The notes beneath the pieces are model-generated. The model was not told the origin of the DNA, made no database searches, and worked only from the letters and a program-made list of their open reading frames with translations. Shown one piece after another: positions 8,371 through 18,232 of a DNA stretch of 64,000 nucleotides. The DNA comes from Thamnidium elegans. Taxonomy: Eukaryota; Mucoromycota; Mucoromycetes; Mucorales; Mucoraceae. The stretch's first letter is position 1; each line of letters begins with the position of its first letter. The position numbers and the translations under genes are program-made. Location: NCBI GenBank assembly GCA_025201345.1, contig JAIXMG010000003.1:496001-560000 (forward strand), given 5' to 3'.

Positions 8371-9953
8371 ATGCGGCCTATTCCAAAATCGTCTTATAAT
8401 GACGCTACTAATCTTTTAAACTCCGGTGAAAGTGTGAGAGAAGTTGCTAGAAAAACTGGTATCAGCCCCTCTACCGTTTGTAGAATTAGGAAAAGCTTGA
8501 AACCGGAGCTTAAAACAGTAAAGGCGGTAGACCAGCAAGTCTTTCTACAGAGGATAAAAGATATTGTGTACGCTTGGTAACAAAAGAGAAAGTAGATAAT
8601 GCTGTTAAAGTGAAAAAACAACTTGAAACAAATATTGGAATACAAGTAAGTCCCAATACCGTAAGAAGAGCACTCCGAAGTAATGGCTTAGGTGCGATTG
8701 AAAAGAGTCGAAGACCAGCAATCGAACCAAAAAACGCTCGTAAACGATTAGCATGGTGTAAAAAATATTGTGATTGGACTGTAGATGATTGGAAACGAGT
8801 TATATGGTCAGACGAAACCAAAATAAATAGATTTAACTCGGATGGTCGTGTTTGGACATGGATAAGAGATGGAGAAACCATTCAGCCTAAACATGTTAAG
8901 GGCACATATAAATGTGATATTGACGGTTATAAAATAAAAGTAAATATCAAAATACAAAAAATAAAATATAATAACAGAAAATTATCAGACTTTAAAAAGG
9001 TAATGGTTTTTATTATAAGAAAATGTGTGTGTCTTATATACATATTGGATTTAAATGGACGCTTATCATAAGATGTGAAACTTAGACAGTGTTAGCAAGC
9101 CATTCAAATATGAGCAATTTGAATATAGAAATAGTTTCTTCAGAAGGTTAATTATAATAGCAGCGATGCCTATTATCTTTCTAATTGGCTTCACGGCTAA
9201 ATAATAACAGATAGAGGCTTGTGGATTATAAATAATGTGACAATTATTTATGTAAACCAGTTATCTTAGTTATTCAATTAGTATTAACAGTCTTTAATAA
9301 ATTTATATTCAATTGATAGAACGCTAAGAGGTATCTGAGTCATATAAGTAGAAATAGTCTAATTGTATATAGATTATGTAAGTGACTATATGAGAATATG
9401 AGTACTTGTATAATCTATGTCTAATTCGATATTGTTACATATATTACGTAGATACAACAATAAACATAACGGTGGTAGTATCGTCCTTTGGAGTGCAATT
9501 ACTTATGCTGGAACTGGCTGGATGTGTCAAATACATGGAAATATGGATAAAACTCTACATAAGGAAATTCTTGAAGATGAACAAAGTAAGACAGTCGATT
9601 TTTTGTGTCAAAAATTGAATATTAGTAGAGATCGAGTATATTTTCAGCACGATAATGATCCAAAACATACCTCTAATACTTTCAAGGAATATCTTCAAAG
9701 GCAAGATTACCATGTAATGGACTGGCCACCTCAATCACCTGATCTAAATCCAATCGAAAATATGTGGCAGCTATTAAAAATCCGATTAAATGAGTTTGAA
9801 ACACCAGCTAAAGGTATGAATGAGCTATATGAACGTGCAACAAAGGTTTGGTACGAAGTGATTACAAAAGAAGAATGTCAAAAGGTTATTGAGAGTATGC
9901 CAAGACGAATCAATATGTGTATCAAAGCCAAAGGTTACTGGACAAAGTATTAG
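8371..9953 (+). pseudogene. Tc1/mariner element 1 transposase (DD34E), frameshifted and interrupted
   Basis: ATG at 8371. An N-terminal helix-turn-helix (SVREVARKTGISPSTVCRIR) is followed near 8520 by a one-base shift: the downstream frame reads KGGRPASLSTEDKR, the usual GRP linker. It continues through VIWSDETKINRF with the first catalytic Asp to KGTYK at 8912. Solo LTR 1 (8913-9459, plus its duplicated ATAAA) then interrupts. After it the protein resumes KHNGGSIVLW ... FQHDNDPKHTS ... SPDLNPIENMW and stops at 9951-9953. Between the first Asp of HDND and the Glu of NPIE there are 34 residues, the Tc1 DD34E pattern. Both defects, the shift and the LTR, make it non-functional; otherwise it has all expected parts and about 330 codons. 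Confidence 0.85.
8913..9459 (+). mobile_element. Solo LTR 1 (547 bp)
   Basis: Starts TGTGATATTG and ends ATACAACA, the TG...CA ends of retrotransposon LTRs. It is flanked by a perfect 5-bp duplication, ATAAA (8908-8912 and 9460-9464). Removing it and one ATAAA restores KGTYKHNGG in the Tc1 transposase. A related copy in inverted orientation lies at 11849-12393. No retrotransposon coding sequence is attached, so it is a solo LTR left by recombination. Confidence 0.8.
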
Positions 9954-10192
9954 TGGCTATTTTTCTTTTCTTTTTTATGCGTGCAAAACTGTTTCAATGT
10001 CATAGCCAACTTTAAATAGCTTGTATTTTATTTTATGACGTCATATATTTACAAAATTACTTCCAATCAATAAACAACAGTTTTCTCTTTCGAATGAATA
10101 CCAACATGCTTATAGCAATTGTATCTGTAGATTGTATCAAACTGTGATAAAGCAAAATAGTATCAACATTGAAACAGTTTTGCGGGTCACTG

Positions 10193-10982
10193 TACATGGT
10201 AAAATTTATCTTTCACTGTCTATAGCTCCATCAATAACTCACGTAGAAAGATCATTTCTACGTCATTTTTACTTCTAAAGTATGTACTCTTATATAAAGA
10301 AATATTACTGCGGAATTCAAAATTTTTGACAATGGTCATAATATACAATATCATTTAATACCCTAAAATAGGCGTATTTTGAAGGTTTGAAGCTATGTTA
10401 CGCAAAATATAGCTTATGAAAGCGTTTGAAATTTTAAGATAACATTTTTGAATATTATCTCTAACAGCTCTATAAATTTAGGCTACTACCTATTAAAATT
10501 GCGCCCGTGACTGAATTTAAACCTATTTAATTGATACTTATAACCCCGTATCTCACGCAATAATTACTCGACAGTTACAAAAAATATACCAAAGTTGCGG
10601 AAAATTACAATCTATTATTTCACCAAATTTCAAATTTCTACTATTACCCAGTCACCACCGATCAACAAGAGCCCCTATCTTACTTATTAGCCAAATCAGT
10701 CCTGAAGATATGAAACAGCATTGACTTGGAAATTAAAATTGTCATTCAGTCCCATTTAAGACCTAAAATAACTTAATTAGAAATTAACAATTCGCTTAAG
10801 ATTGAAAATCACTTAATTGAAAATTATCAATTTATTTAAGACCCAAAATCAATTAATCAGGAATTACCATTTTTTTTTGTTATGTAGAATATAAATCTTT
10901 TTTATGATTTTTATAAATGGATTTTTTTTTACTTGCACATACTATAATGACTCCCCTCTCATTTCTGTCATTGTATACAACA
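10193..10982. other. Intergenic with a small minisatellite
   Basis: No gene seen. Contains three 40-bp tandem units (10755-10874) and otherwise unstructured AT-rich DNA. Confidence 0.5.
10755..10874. repeat. 40-bp minisatellite, three diverged units
   Basis: Units at 10755-10794, 10795-10834 and 10835-10874 share the pattern yTTAAGAyyyAAAATnACTTA followed by an A/T stretch with GAAATTA or GAAAATTA. Roughly 75% similar by eye. Confidence 0.6.
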
Positions 10983-11848
10983 TTATCGTCTTCTTATATC
11001 TTCAATAGCATTGCCTTTAAGAGCTTTAAAGCCATCAGCTATCTCAGTAAAATTCCAAAGAATGCTAATAGTCATGACAGAGTTATTTGAAGAAGATTGC
11101 TTAACCGAAGATAAATAACATGCCTTGCATACGATCTGTGATAAATCTAGTATCATCTTAACGCTGTATTCCAACCTATTACAGTTCAAACAAGGAAACA
11201 TAGTATTTTGTGAATAATCAATACATCCAAGAACAGTTATTTGACATAGATCGCGGTTCTCGAACTTAAATATTCTTTCTAATATTCCAACGTAGTATCC
11301 ATTCATTCTTTCTCCAGAGGGACTAAAATTATACTTCAAGTCTTACTAAAACCATAGAGTTTTTGAATTTTTTCAAAAATTCAAGAGAAATAATAATTGT
11401 TTGTTGTGTTGCTTTGATTTTTGGTCCGTACTCTGGATTATCTAATCTTAAATAAGAATGAATCGTGCAGCGTTGTTTGTTCAGTTGGTCAATAGACATG
11501 GCAGAAATATTAAAACTTGAACGCTGAAAATACTCTAGAAGAGTATTGGCATCAATTGAAACGCTTTCGATTGTTTGGTTTGTACAATAACTGCTCTTGT
11601 AAAATGATTCTTTAAGCTGTAACCGACGATACTGACCGTTTCTTTGCCTTTGTTTTTTGTTTGCACTCAGTATCAGTTGGTTTTCTACGTTAGCGCCCAG
11701 ATTATTCTTCGCCTTAATCCGATCCTTCGTCATCCCTATTAATCGTTCTAAAGGTCGACTACTTACTGCTCGTAAATTTCCAACCTTTTCAAGTATCCAG
11801 GATACATGGCCAAGGTAATGCTGATTGATCGTATTGACAAGTAGTGGG

Positions 11849-12393
11849 TGTTGTACTTACGTAGTATATTCAATGATACAAATTTATACATAATTTATAC
11901 AAGTATATGTTCTCACATATTGCTTACATAAATTATACACAAATGTTGTATATTACATATATCTACTTAGACACCTTCTATTGTTCTCTTTTATCGATTA
12001 TATAAGCATTAGACTGTTTTTAATTCTTATCAAGGACAGATAACTGGTTCATAAATAATGCCCCAATTATTTTGAATGAACAAGCCTCTATCCTGGATCT
12101 TTTTATTTAGAAAAGCCAATTAGAAAGATAATAAGCATTGCCGCTGTTACAATTGACCTTCTAAAGAAACTATTTATATTTCCAAATTGCTCATCCACTA
12201 TTAGATGGTTAACATTGTCCATGTTTCATATTAAGTGGATAAGCGCTTATTTAACTTACTTTGTATATAAGGCACACATTATTTCATTAATAAAAACGAC
12301 AATTCCTTTTTAAAGTCTGATAAATTCTACGTTTATTTTCTTTATTTTTCTTTTTTGATATTTACTCTTATTAGCATAATCGTCAATATCACA
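11849..12393 (-). mobile_element. Solo LTR 2 (545 bp)
   Basis: Same family as solo LTR 1 but inverted: on the minus strand it starts TGTGATATTGACG and ends GTACAACA, with shared interior blocks such as TTATCTTTCTAATTGGCTT. It is flanked by GTGGG on both sides (11844-11848 and 12394-12398), a perfect 5-bp duplication. Its removal restores VFPLLVNT in the Tnp2-like frame. Confidence 0.8.
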
Positions 12394-12691
12394 GTGGGAA
12401 AACGTTTTCGTCAGAAATAAATGTTCTCCAGACTTTAATAAGTCTATTATAACAGAGTTAGTAAGAAGAAATATAAACATATAAAAAGCCAAGAATTTTA
12501 AGCCAATATCGACATTTACTCTGCTATTTTGTTGATGTCACTTTTGATCCTAACATGGTAAGAAAGAGACATAGAACAGGCTTCTGAAAGACTAAGCAAT
12601 GCAGTAATCCCTCTATTAAAAACTTCTTGAGGTATTCTCTTTCGAACTGATTCCACATTATTTCTTTGAGTATGAAGCTGGTCCACAACTA

Positions 12692-14281
12692 CAGTGGTGC
12701 TACTAACTCACTCACAAAAATAGAAAACAATATAGTGATAGCTTAAATCAAGCTAATCAGATCAAATTAAAATTGAAATATGCGTAATTGTTACTTTTTC
12801 TATTTATGTAAGAAAGTAGAGGAAATGATGATGTCATTAAGATAAACAAAAAAATTCAAATTTTTGGATTTTTGTAAGAATGACGGAATATTTTATATCT
12901 GTTATTTTGAAGAATTAAGTATAATGATGTAGCTTTTTTTTAAATGTTATAAATACTACGACGTCAGGCTTTCAAAAAAAAATATAAATCGTTTAACTTT
13001 TCCTCTTCTTTTTTCCTGTTTAGCATCAGTTGTTTTACAGCCTCAATAATTTTTAAATGCCCTATAAACTCAGCAAGGATAAACGTAATGACATCATATC
13101 TCTTATAAATAATGGTGACTCTACTAGCAACATTATTAAAAAAATTGATGTATCAGAAGCAACTGTTAATCGAATAAAAAATCCGATTAAACCAGAACGT
13201 ATTCGACAACAAGGTGGTAGGCCAGCTACTATTCCCGATTGGACAAAAAAAGTAGTACTTTTAAAAGTCAGAAAAGGCTACTTATTATCCGCTAAAGATG
13301 TCCAAAAATACTTGAAAACTCTTCATTACGTCATTAGCTATTCTGGTACTACAAAACTTATGAGAAGCTTAAATTTGAAGTCCAAAAATAAGACAAAGAA
13401 GGCCTTTATCAATGTAGATCACCAAAAAGGAAGACTTCGATGGGCCAAGCAACACCGCCACTGGACTATAGATGATTGGAAGACTGTCATATTTTCAGAC
13501 GAGACCAAAATTAATCGATGGGGATCAGATGGACATCAAATAACATGGAAGGCTAAAGGTGACCCAGATAGACCTCATAATTATCGAACTAAAGTTCAGG
13601 GCGGAGGTGGATCAATTATGATGTGGGGATGTATGACATCACTCGGTGTAGGCTACGCTTGCCGTATAGTAGAATATCCCATGAATTCCAAGCTGTATAC
13701 TCACATCCTTAACACGAGTTTTAAGGATACACTTAGATATTATGGTTTTAGTAAGAGCGATATAATATTTCAACAAGATGGAGATACAAAACATACATCT
13801 AAATTAACAAAGCAATGGCTGGACAACAATCAAATCAGATATATCAGGAAGTGGCCAGCTTGTAGTCCTGATTTAAACCCGATTGAACACTTATGGCACC
13901 ATTTGAAATTGAGACTTGACGCTTACGAGACTAAGCCAAAAAATATTGAAGAGTTGTGGAACAGGATTGATATTGAATGGGATAAATTTACTAGAGAGGA
14001 TATACTACCTTATTATGAAAATATTCCCAAAAGAATTGAAGAAGTCATTAAAAATAAAGGAGGATATACAACTCATTAAAAATATGATTTGATCTTACTA
14101 TTTTGATATTTTATATTTTTCGCTATTTAAATAAAACTCCGTCTTAAAAAATCTATTTTTATCTTAGCTACAAATTATACATGTATTTTCCTAACTTGAG
14201 GCCAAATTTCAGGTATCTAGCATAATTATATCAAAAGATATGTATATTTAACTTTTTGTGAGTGAGTTAGTAGCACCACTG
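12692..14281 (+). mobile_element. Tc1/mariner element 2, structurally complete
   Basis: 1,590 bp with perfect 29-bp terminal inverted repeats, starting CAGTGGTGCTACTAACTCAC on both ends, flanked by TA (12690-12691 and 14282-14283). It contains a single uninterrupted transposase gene. It is inserted in the Tnp2-like gene, whose frame is restored when the element and one TA are removed. The identical ends and intact gene point to a recent insertion that may still be active. Confidence 0.92.
13057..14079 (+). CDS. Tc1/mariner transposase, 340 aa, intact, DD35E
   Basis: Catalyses cut-and-paste transposition at TA sites. The N-terminal helix-turn-helix covers about residues 5-45 (TSNIIKKIDVSEATVNRIKN), followed by the linker QQGGRPATIP at 51-60 and a second HTH-like region to about 110. 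The catalytic triad is D148 in IFSDETKINRW, D241 in FQQDGDTKHTS and E277 in SPDLNPIEHLW. There are 35 residues between D241 and E277, one more than in the Tc1 DD34E group and in the other copy of this window. The usual QDNDPKH motif reads QDGDTKH. Length 340 aa is normal for the family. ATG at 13057 is the first in frame and lies about 365 bp inside the left end. No intron, stop or frameshift. Confidence 0.92.
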   Translation: MPYKLSKDKRNDIISLINNGDSTSNIIKKIDVSEATVNRIKNPIKPERIRQQGGRPATIPDWTKKVVLLKVRKGYLLSAKDVQKYLKTLHYVISYSGTTKLMRSLNLKSKNKTKKAFINVDHQKGRLRWAKQHRHWTIDDWKTVIFSDETKINRWGSDGHQITWKAKGDPDRPHNYRTKVQGGGGSIMMWGCMTSLGVGYACRIVEYPMNSKLYTHILNTSFKDTLRYYGFSKSDIIFQQDGDTKHTSKLTKQWLDNNQIRYIRKWPACSPDLNPIEHLWHHLKLRLDAYETKPKNIEELWNRIDIEWDKFTREDILPYYENIPKRIEEVIKNKGGYTTH

Positions 14282-14312
14282 TAGGTATATTACAGCGCCA
14301 TAGTTGTTTAGA

Positions 14313-15599
14313 TCTTAGTACTTACATGTATAGAGGAATAAGTTAATTATCAAAGTACAAATAATATAGACAAATATATAAATTTATTTAAAGAAAAAAA
14401 AAAGAAAAGAAAGACACTGCCACGTTATCCAAAAAAAAAAAAAAAAAAAAAAACATAGAGACGCTACGATAATAAAAAATTGATTTACTACATATATTTG
14501 TGCTTTCTTTTTTTCAGTATACTTAGGACTTACTATATAAATTTCAGAATCACGTATAAAAAAAGAGGTCGTTTAGCTAAGCAGAAGGTGACTTTTTTTT
14601 TCAACCACAGACGTAAGCGACCTTGCCTTCCCCCCCCCCCTTTTTTTTTCTTTTCCTTTTTTATATATACTTTTACTTCACTTTATACACAAAAGACTAA
14701 TCTCAATGGTAACAATAAACTGAATCTCTTGAAATGGAACATAACTGTTTTTCTTCTTCTATAGTTCATTCGCCTCTATTGTGTCCCTAAACGCTAAGTA
14801 AAGTATTTTTTTTTATTTTGTTCTACTGCTAAAACAATTTTTTTTTTGTTCGTTTACTTTTAGATATTTAACCATTGAATACTATTATGGTTCACCTTAA
14901 GGTACACACCTTTTAGTTATTTTTATTTAACACCTATTAATAGCTACAAACATTTATATATTTACAGAGAAGAAACCGTTTAACCATATGTCTTGGTTTT
15001 TTATTTATTTGTAAGTTTGATAATAACATTATTTATGTAAAACAGATTTTAACCATATATATTATGTAGAAGTAAGTTGTTATAAATGGTTACTGAATAA
15101 ACAGAGATTTTACTAAATAAAAAACAATGGCTACTGAATAAAGAGCAATGGTTACTGAATAAACAGACTCATGACGTATTTTTTAGTGGAATTTCTACTA
15201 AATAGGGTATATAAGATACCATATCAATTTCAGTATCCAACTTACTGCGTTCAGTGGAAAATATACTGCATAATAAATCCAGTATATATGGATACTAAAC
15301 TCAGTAACCATACTATCTCATAGTTTCCGAATTTACAGTGTGCATATTTAGAAACAATTCTACTGTCATTAGTATAAAAAACAACTTTATCTGGCCACAG
15401 TGAAATTAACTAAATCAAATTGGGGCAACATCTTCGAGCGATGGAACAAATTTTCTCTGTCATCGAATTAAACAAAGATCTTTTTTCAATGATTTCGTCC
15501 TCACATTCTAATATATGTACTTGATTATCATACACTATAATATCTATGTTTTTTTTTTAAAAAAAATTGGAGTGCTCACTGAAACCAAAGTTAGCTAAT
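14313..15599. other. Intergenic, low complexity and small inverted repeats
   Basis: Contains an A run of about 25 near 14430-14453, C10 near 14631, T-rich tracts and the repeat block at 15079-15310. An open frame at 14480-14764 is rich in Phe/Pro from homopolymers and looks spurious. Confidence 0.5.
15079..15310. repeat. Repeated TGGTTACTGAATAAA words with an inverted partner
   Basis: ATGGTTACTGAATAAACAG or close variants occur at about 15086, 15128 and 15149, and the reverse complement CTCAGTAACCAT stands at about 15301-15312. The block looks like a small MITE with duplicated ends, but I see no clear target duplication. Confidence 0.4.
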
Positions 15600-16435
15600 T
15601 GTTTTGCTTAGAAAATAATATGTCACATATCGAATAAATAAGTCCAAATCGTTCATGTTTGTAGTCAAACCCGCAGAATCAATAATCGTTAAACACGCTT
15701 TATCCACCTTTGCTAAATCCTTTATTAAGTCTACAAACAAAAAGTCAGTCTTAAATGCAAAATTGTACTCTATAGTATTTTATATAAGATATTGAACACC
15801 TTGATCATCACCAGCCACGTCTGATATTTCATTCATTATATCACTCTTCTTCAAATCTCTTCTGTGCATGGGAGTCTTAGAGTTACAGCTGACTGTAACG
15901 TAAACATTTTCTATTAAAGACCTTTTTTGTAATCCAACTATCATTGATTGAAGTGATTCGAGTACATTAGCGTTACCCCCCGTCGCTTTCGACTTGCGGC
16001 AATAACCTAATATACGGTATCCTTCTTGTTTTAGATTAGTGATATATTGTTGGTATCTTTCAGGTAATTTGATAATATCTTCCAATAAAATGTCTACAAT
16101 GCGATAATTATTAATACTGTAATAGTGATAATAATAAAAACATTAATTACCTTTATAGCTATCCTCTAATACGTATACACACCTCGCAGTGATGACCTTG
16201 TCGCTGAAATTTCATGTTTTCTCTTCAACTTCTGTGAGGAACACCAAGTAACAAATTTGCTGAAAGATTGGTCTTGAAAAACTAAACAGTAACGCTGTAC
16301 CTCTGACATAATACTATTACTTGATAAAAATCTATATTCATATGATATGGATTTAGGGTCTATTAGTAGATGCGCAATATTTATAAACTGTTTTAATTGC
16401 TGTGAAGATTCTATGAAAATGATAAGGTCAGTCAT
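15600..16435 (-). pseudogene. Decayed resolvase-like protein of a Mucorales repetitive family
   Basis: The minus-strand frame opens at 16435 (MTDLIIFIESSQQLKQF...), passes a Lys/Arg patch (KLKRKHEISATRS) and ends near 16166; a candidate 75-nt intron leads to LEDIIKLPERYQQYI, EGYRILGYCRKSKA, LQSMIVGLQKRSLI, and after a shift near 15790 to DLAKVDKACLTIIDSAGLT. The order Y-C-R-K-S, a Leu/Gln-rich helix and IIDxAGLS resembles the N-terminal catalytic fold of serine recombinases (YxRxS ... DRLSR), and I recall many Mucorales copies of this protein. The recombinase link is inference; the decay (frameshift and missing end) is visible. Confidence 0.45.
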
Positions 16436-16671
16436 TGGAAGTGAAAAAATATTTTATTGTGAACAAGTACCAGACATGCCTCCCCCCCCCCCAGAAATTG
16501 GTAAACTTATTTGTAAAAAGTGGTTGATTTATTCCTTGAAAAGCTGGGTAAATTAACTTCATACGTTTGGTCAATCAAGCCTCTTTTTTTTTTTAGCAAT
16601 TTAACCTCACACATGCGAGCAATCTTAATTTTCAAAAAGTGTTTAGATTGAGGTTCACAGTGTGTTCCAAA

Positions 16672-16734
16672 TTAAGTTCAAAAAATGTACCATTGAGTTC
16701 AAAAAATGTACCATTGAGTTCAAAAAATGTTCGA
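16672..16734. repeat. 21-bp tandem repeat, three units
   Basis: Units of the form TTGAGTTCAAAAAATGTACCA at 16672-16692, 16693-16713 and 16714-16734. The first has one change (TTAAG) and the last ends TTCGA. It lies about 200 bp upstream of the desaturase start. Confidence 0.85.
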
Positions 16735-16935
16735 TTTGAGAGTGGACGCACTACATAGGTCAAGTCTCTAAATTCGAAAGATCTAAATCAATGGATTGAG
16801 TAACCTAATCACAAGAAGAAATTAAGTTTTGATTGGGTGGCCGAGCTTCAATTTTTAGGGGCTTCCGTTAATTTCGACAAATCGTTCAGTCCCCTTTTTT
16901 TTCTTTCTTATTCATCTACCAAAAAAAAAAAAAAA

Positions 16936-18105
16936 ATGCCACCTTTTGTTGAAACAGAAGAGAAGGAAAGTACACTTAGATCAAGAGGTACAGGAGTGGA
17001 AGATCAAAGTCCACCTGATTCAAGACATCCCCTTTACCTTGGTGACTGGAAGCGTTCTATCCCATATGTAGATGAAGATTTTGCTCGAGATGACATGGAT
17101 GAGCCTCATTTAAAGCGTAAGCATACTATCTTGCGAGAACATCCCGAAGTTGAAAAATTATACGGTACCGATATCCGTACACTTTATGTGACAATAGGTA
17201 TTAACGTAGTACAATTAAGTATTGCCTATACATTTGGTAAACTTTGGCAGGCACCCATCTATATATTTGCTTTGGTAGCATATTTTATTGGTGGCACATT
17301 GACTGGTATGATTGGTGTCGTTATTCACGAAGCATGTCATTGTTTGGTGTTTAAACAGAAATGGATCAATAGATACTTTGGATTATTTGCTAATATTGCT
17401 CTACCTGTACCTATTGCACAATCATTCCGTAGATATCATATTGAACATCATACATGGCAAGGTGTCGAAGGTATGGATCCTGATTTACCTCTTGATTGGG
17501 AAAAAGCATTGATTCGTGGTAATGCACTAAGCAAGTTTCTATGGATTATGATCTACCCTGTCATGTATGTTGTTCGCGGAGCAGTGATGCAGCACGATAG
17601 AAATCTGACTCCTTCCAAGTGGGAAATTATTAATGTTGTATTTACTATTGCATCTGATTACTTGATCTATCACTTTTGTGGACTCCGTGGTCTACTTTAT
17701 TTATTGACTTCACTTTGGTTTGGTTACTCTCTTCATCCTGGAGCGGCGCATTTTGTACAAGAACATTATACATTTGATGACGGACAAGAAACTTACTCTT
17801 ATTATGGCATCTTGAATATTCCCTTTATGAATATTGGTTATCATAACGAACATCATGATTTCCAAAAGATTCCTTGGTCTAAACTTCCTGCTCTTCGTTC
17901 AATGGCAAAAGATTATTATGACAAATTATCTTATCATACCTCTTGGCTTATGGTTCACTATAAATTTATCTCTCAACCTAATATCGGCCCTCAATCTCGT
18001 GTCATTCGTACTTATGATGATCATAAAAAAGGTCGTACTCTTTTAGCAAAGATGCGTCAATTTGATTTATTCCAAAAGTCTAAAGTTTCTGCAACCACCC
18101 AATAA
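16936..18105 (+). CDS. DES1: Sphingolipid delta(4)-desaturase (dihydroceramide desaturase)
   Basis: Introduces the 4,5-trans double bond of the sphingoid base in dihydroceramide, in the ER membrane. Single exon of 389 aa from the ATG at 16936, right after a 16-A run; no earlier in-frame ATG exists. The N-terminal lipid-desaturase segment holds SIPYVDEDFARDDMDEPHLKRK-type sequence (HPEVEKLYG at 69-77). The three His boxes are complete: HEACH 131-135, HIEHH 168-172 and HNEHH 303-307. Hydrophobic segments flank them at about 83-130, 147-160, 201-216 and 235-265. Length is normal for the family (human DEGS1 323 aa, fungal forms near 380-420). AATAAA-like polyadenylation words follow at 18127-18137. 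Confidence 0.93.
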   Translation: MPPFVETEEKESTLRSRGTGVEDQSPPDSRHPLYLGDWKRSIPYVDEDFARDDMDEPHLKRKHTILREHPEVEKLYGTDIRTLYVTIGINVVQLSIAYTFGKLWQAPIYIFALVAYFIGGTLTGMIGVVIHEACHCLVFKQKWINRYFGLFANIALPVPIAQSFRRYHIEHHTWQGVEGMDPDLPLDWEKALIRGNALSKFLWIMIYPVMYVVRGAVMQHDRNLTPSKWEIINVVFTIASDYLIYHFCGLRGLLYLLTSLWFGYSLHPGAAHFVQEHYTFDDGQETYSYYGILNIPFMNIGYHNEHHDFQKIPWSKLPALRSMAKDYYDKLSYHTSWLMVHYKFISQPNIGPQSRVIRTYDDHKKGRTLLAKMRQFDLFQKSKVSATTQ

Positions 18106-18172
18106 TACTTATATTTCCCTTTTATATAAATAAATAAAACGTCACGCTTATTCTAATACAAATATATCCAAG

Positions 18173-18176
<4 letters not shown>

Positions 18177-18217
<41 letters not shown>
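18177..18217. repeat. T41 homopolymer
   Basis: An uninterrupted T run ending 15 bp before the CstF-50 start codon. Similar runs over 25 bp occur at 30075-30118, 41011-41042 and 47361-47409, so such tracts are a general feature of this genome. Confidence 0.9.
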
Positions 18218-18232
18218 CGCTGCTTTTTCAAC

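Larger units (their letters stand above)
6881..10192 (+). mobile_element. Tc1/mariner element 1, long TIRs, carrying two later insertions
   Basis: Starts CAGTGACCCGC at 6881 and ends GCGGGTCACTG at 10192, flanked on both sides by TA (6879-6880, 10193-10194), the Tc1/mariner target duplication. The terminal repeats are 216 bp: left 6881-6916 plus 8042-8221, right 9977-10192. The left TIR is split by the 6917-8032 insertion and the transposase by a solo LTR at 8913-9459. Without those the element would be about 1.65 kb. Each TIR carries GCAAAAyTGTTTCAATG at its outer edge and the reverse complement at its inner edge. Confidence 0.9.
10983..14312 (-). pseudogene. Tnp2/DUF4218-type transposase C-terminal part, interrupted twice
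   Basis: Minus-strand coding remnants run from about 14312 to 10983: LNNYGAVIYLVVDQLHTQ, then FYMFIFLLTNSVIIDLLK, then HYLGHVSWILEKVGNLRAVS and ERLIGMTKDRIKAKNNLGAN, then a Cys-bearing C-terminal part at 10983-11339. The HYLGHVSW...SRPLERLIG block is what I know from Mucorales transposases related to Tnp2/DUF4218. A complete Tc1/mariner element (12692-14281) and solo LTR 2 (11849-12393) sit inside it; the frame reads through both empty sites (IYLVVDQ and VFPLLVNT). At least two further frameshifts are needed, near 12530 and 12437, plus one near 11335. It is the oldest layer here. Family assignment is moderate; the 5' catalytic part is not seen. Confidence 0.6.

Noticed and set aside
14480..14764. 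94-codon fr​ame with Pro/Phe runs
   Set aside because: Runs come from C10 and T tracts; composition is not protein-like.
16837..16935. 33-residue N-terminal extension of the desaturase
   Set aside because: It has no ATG and includes homopolymer-coded Phe/Lys runs; the ATG at 16936 fits the family.
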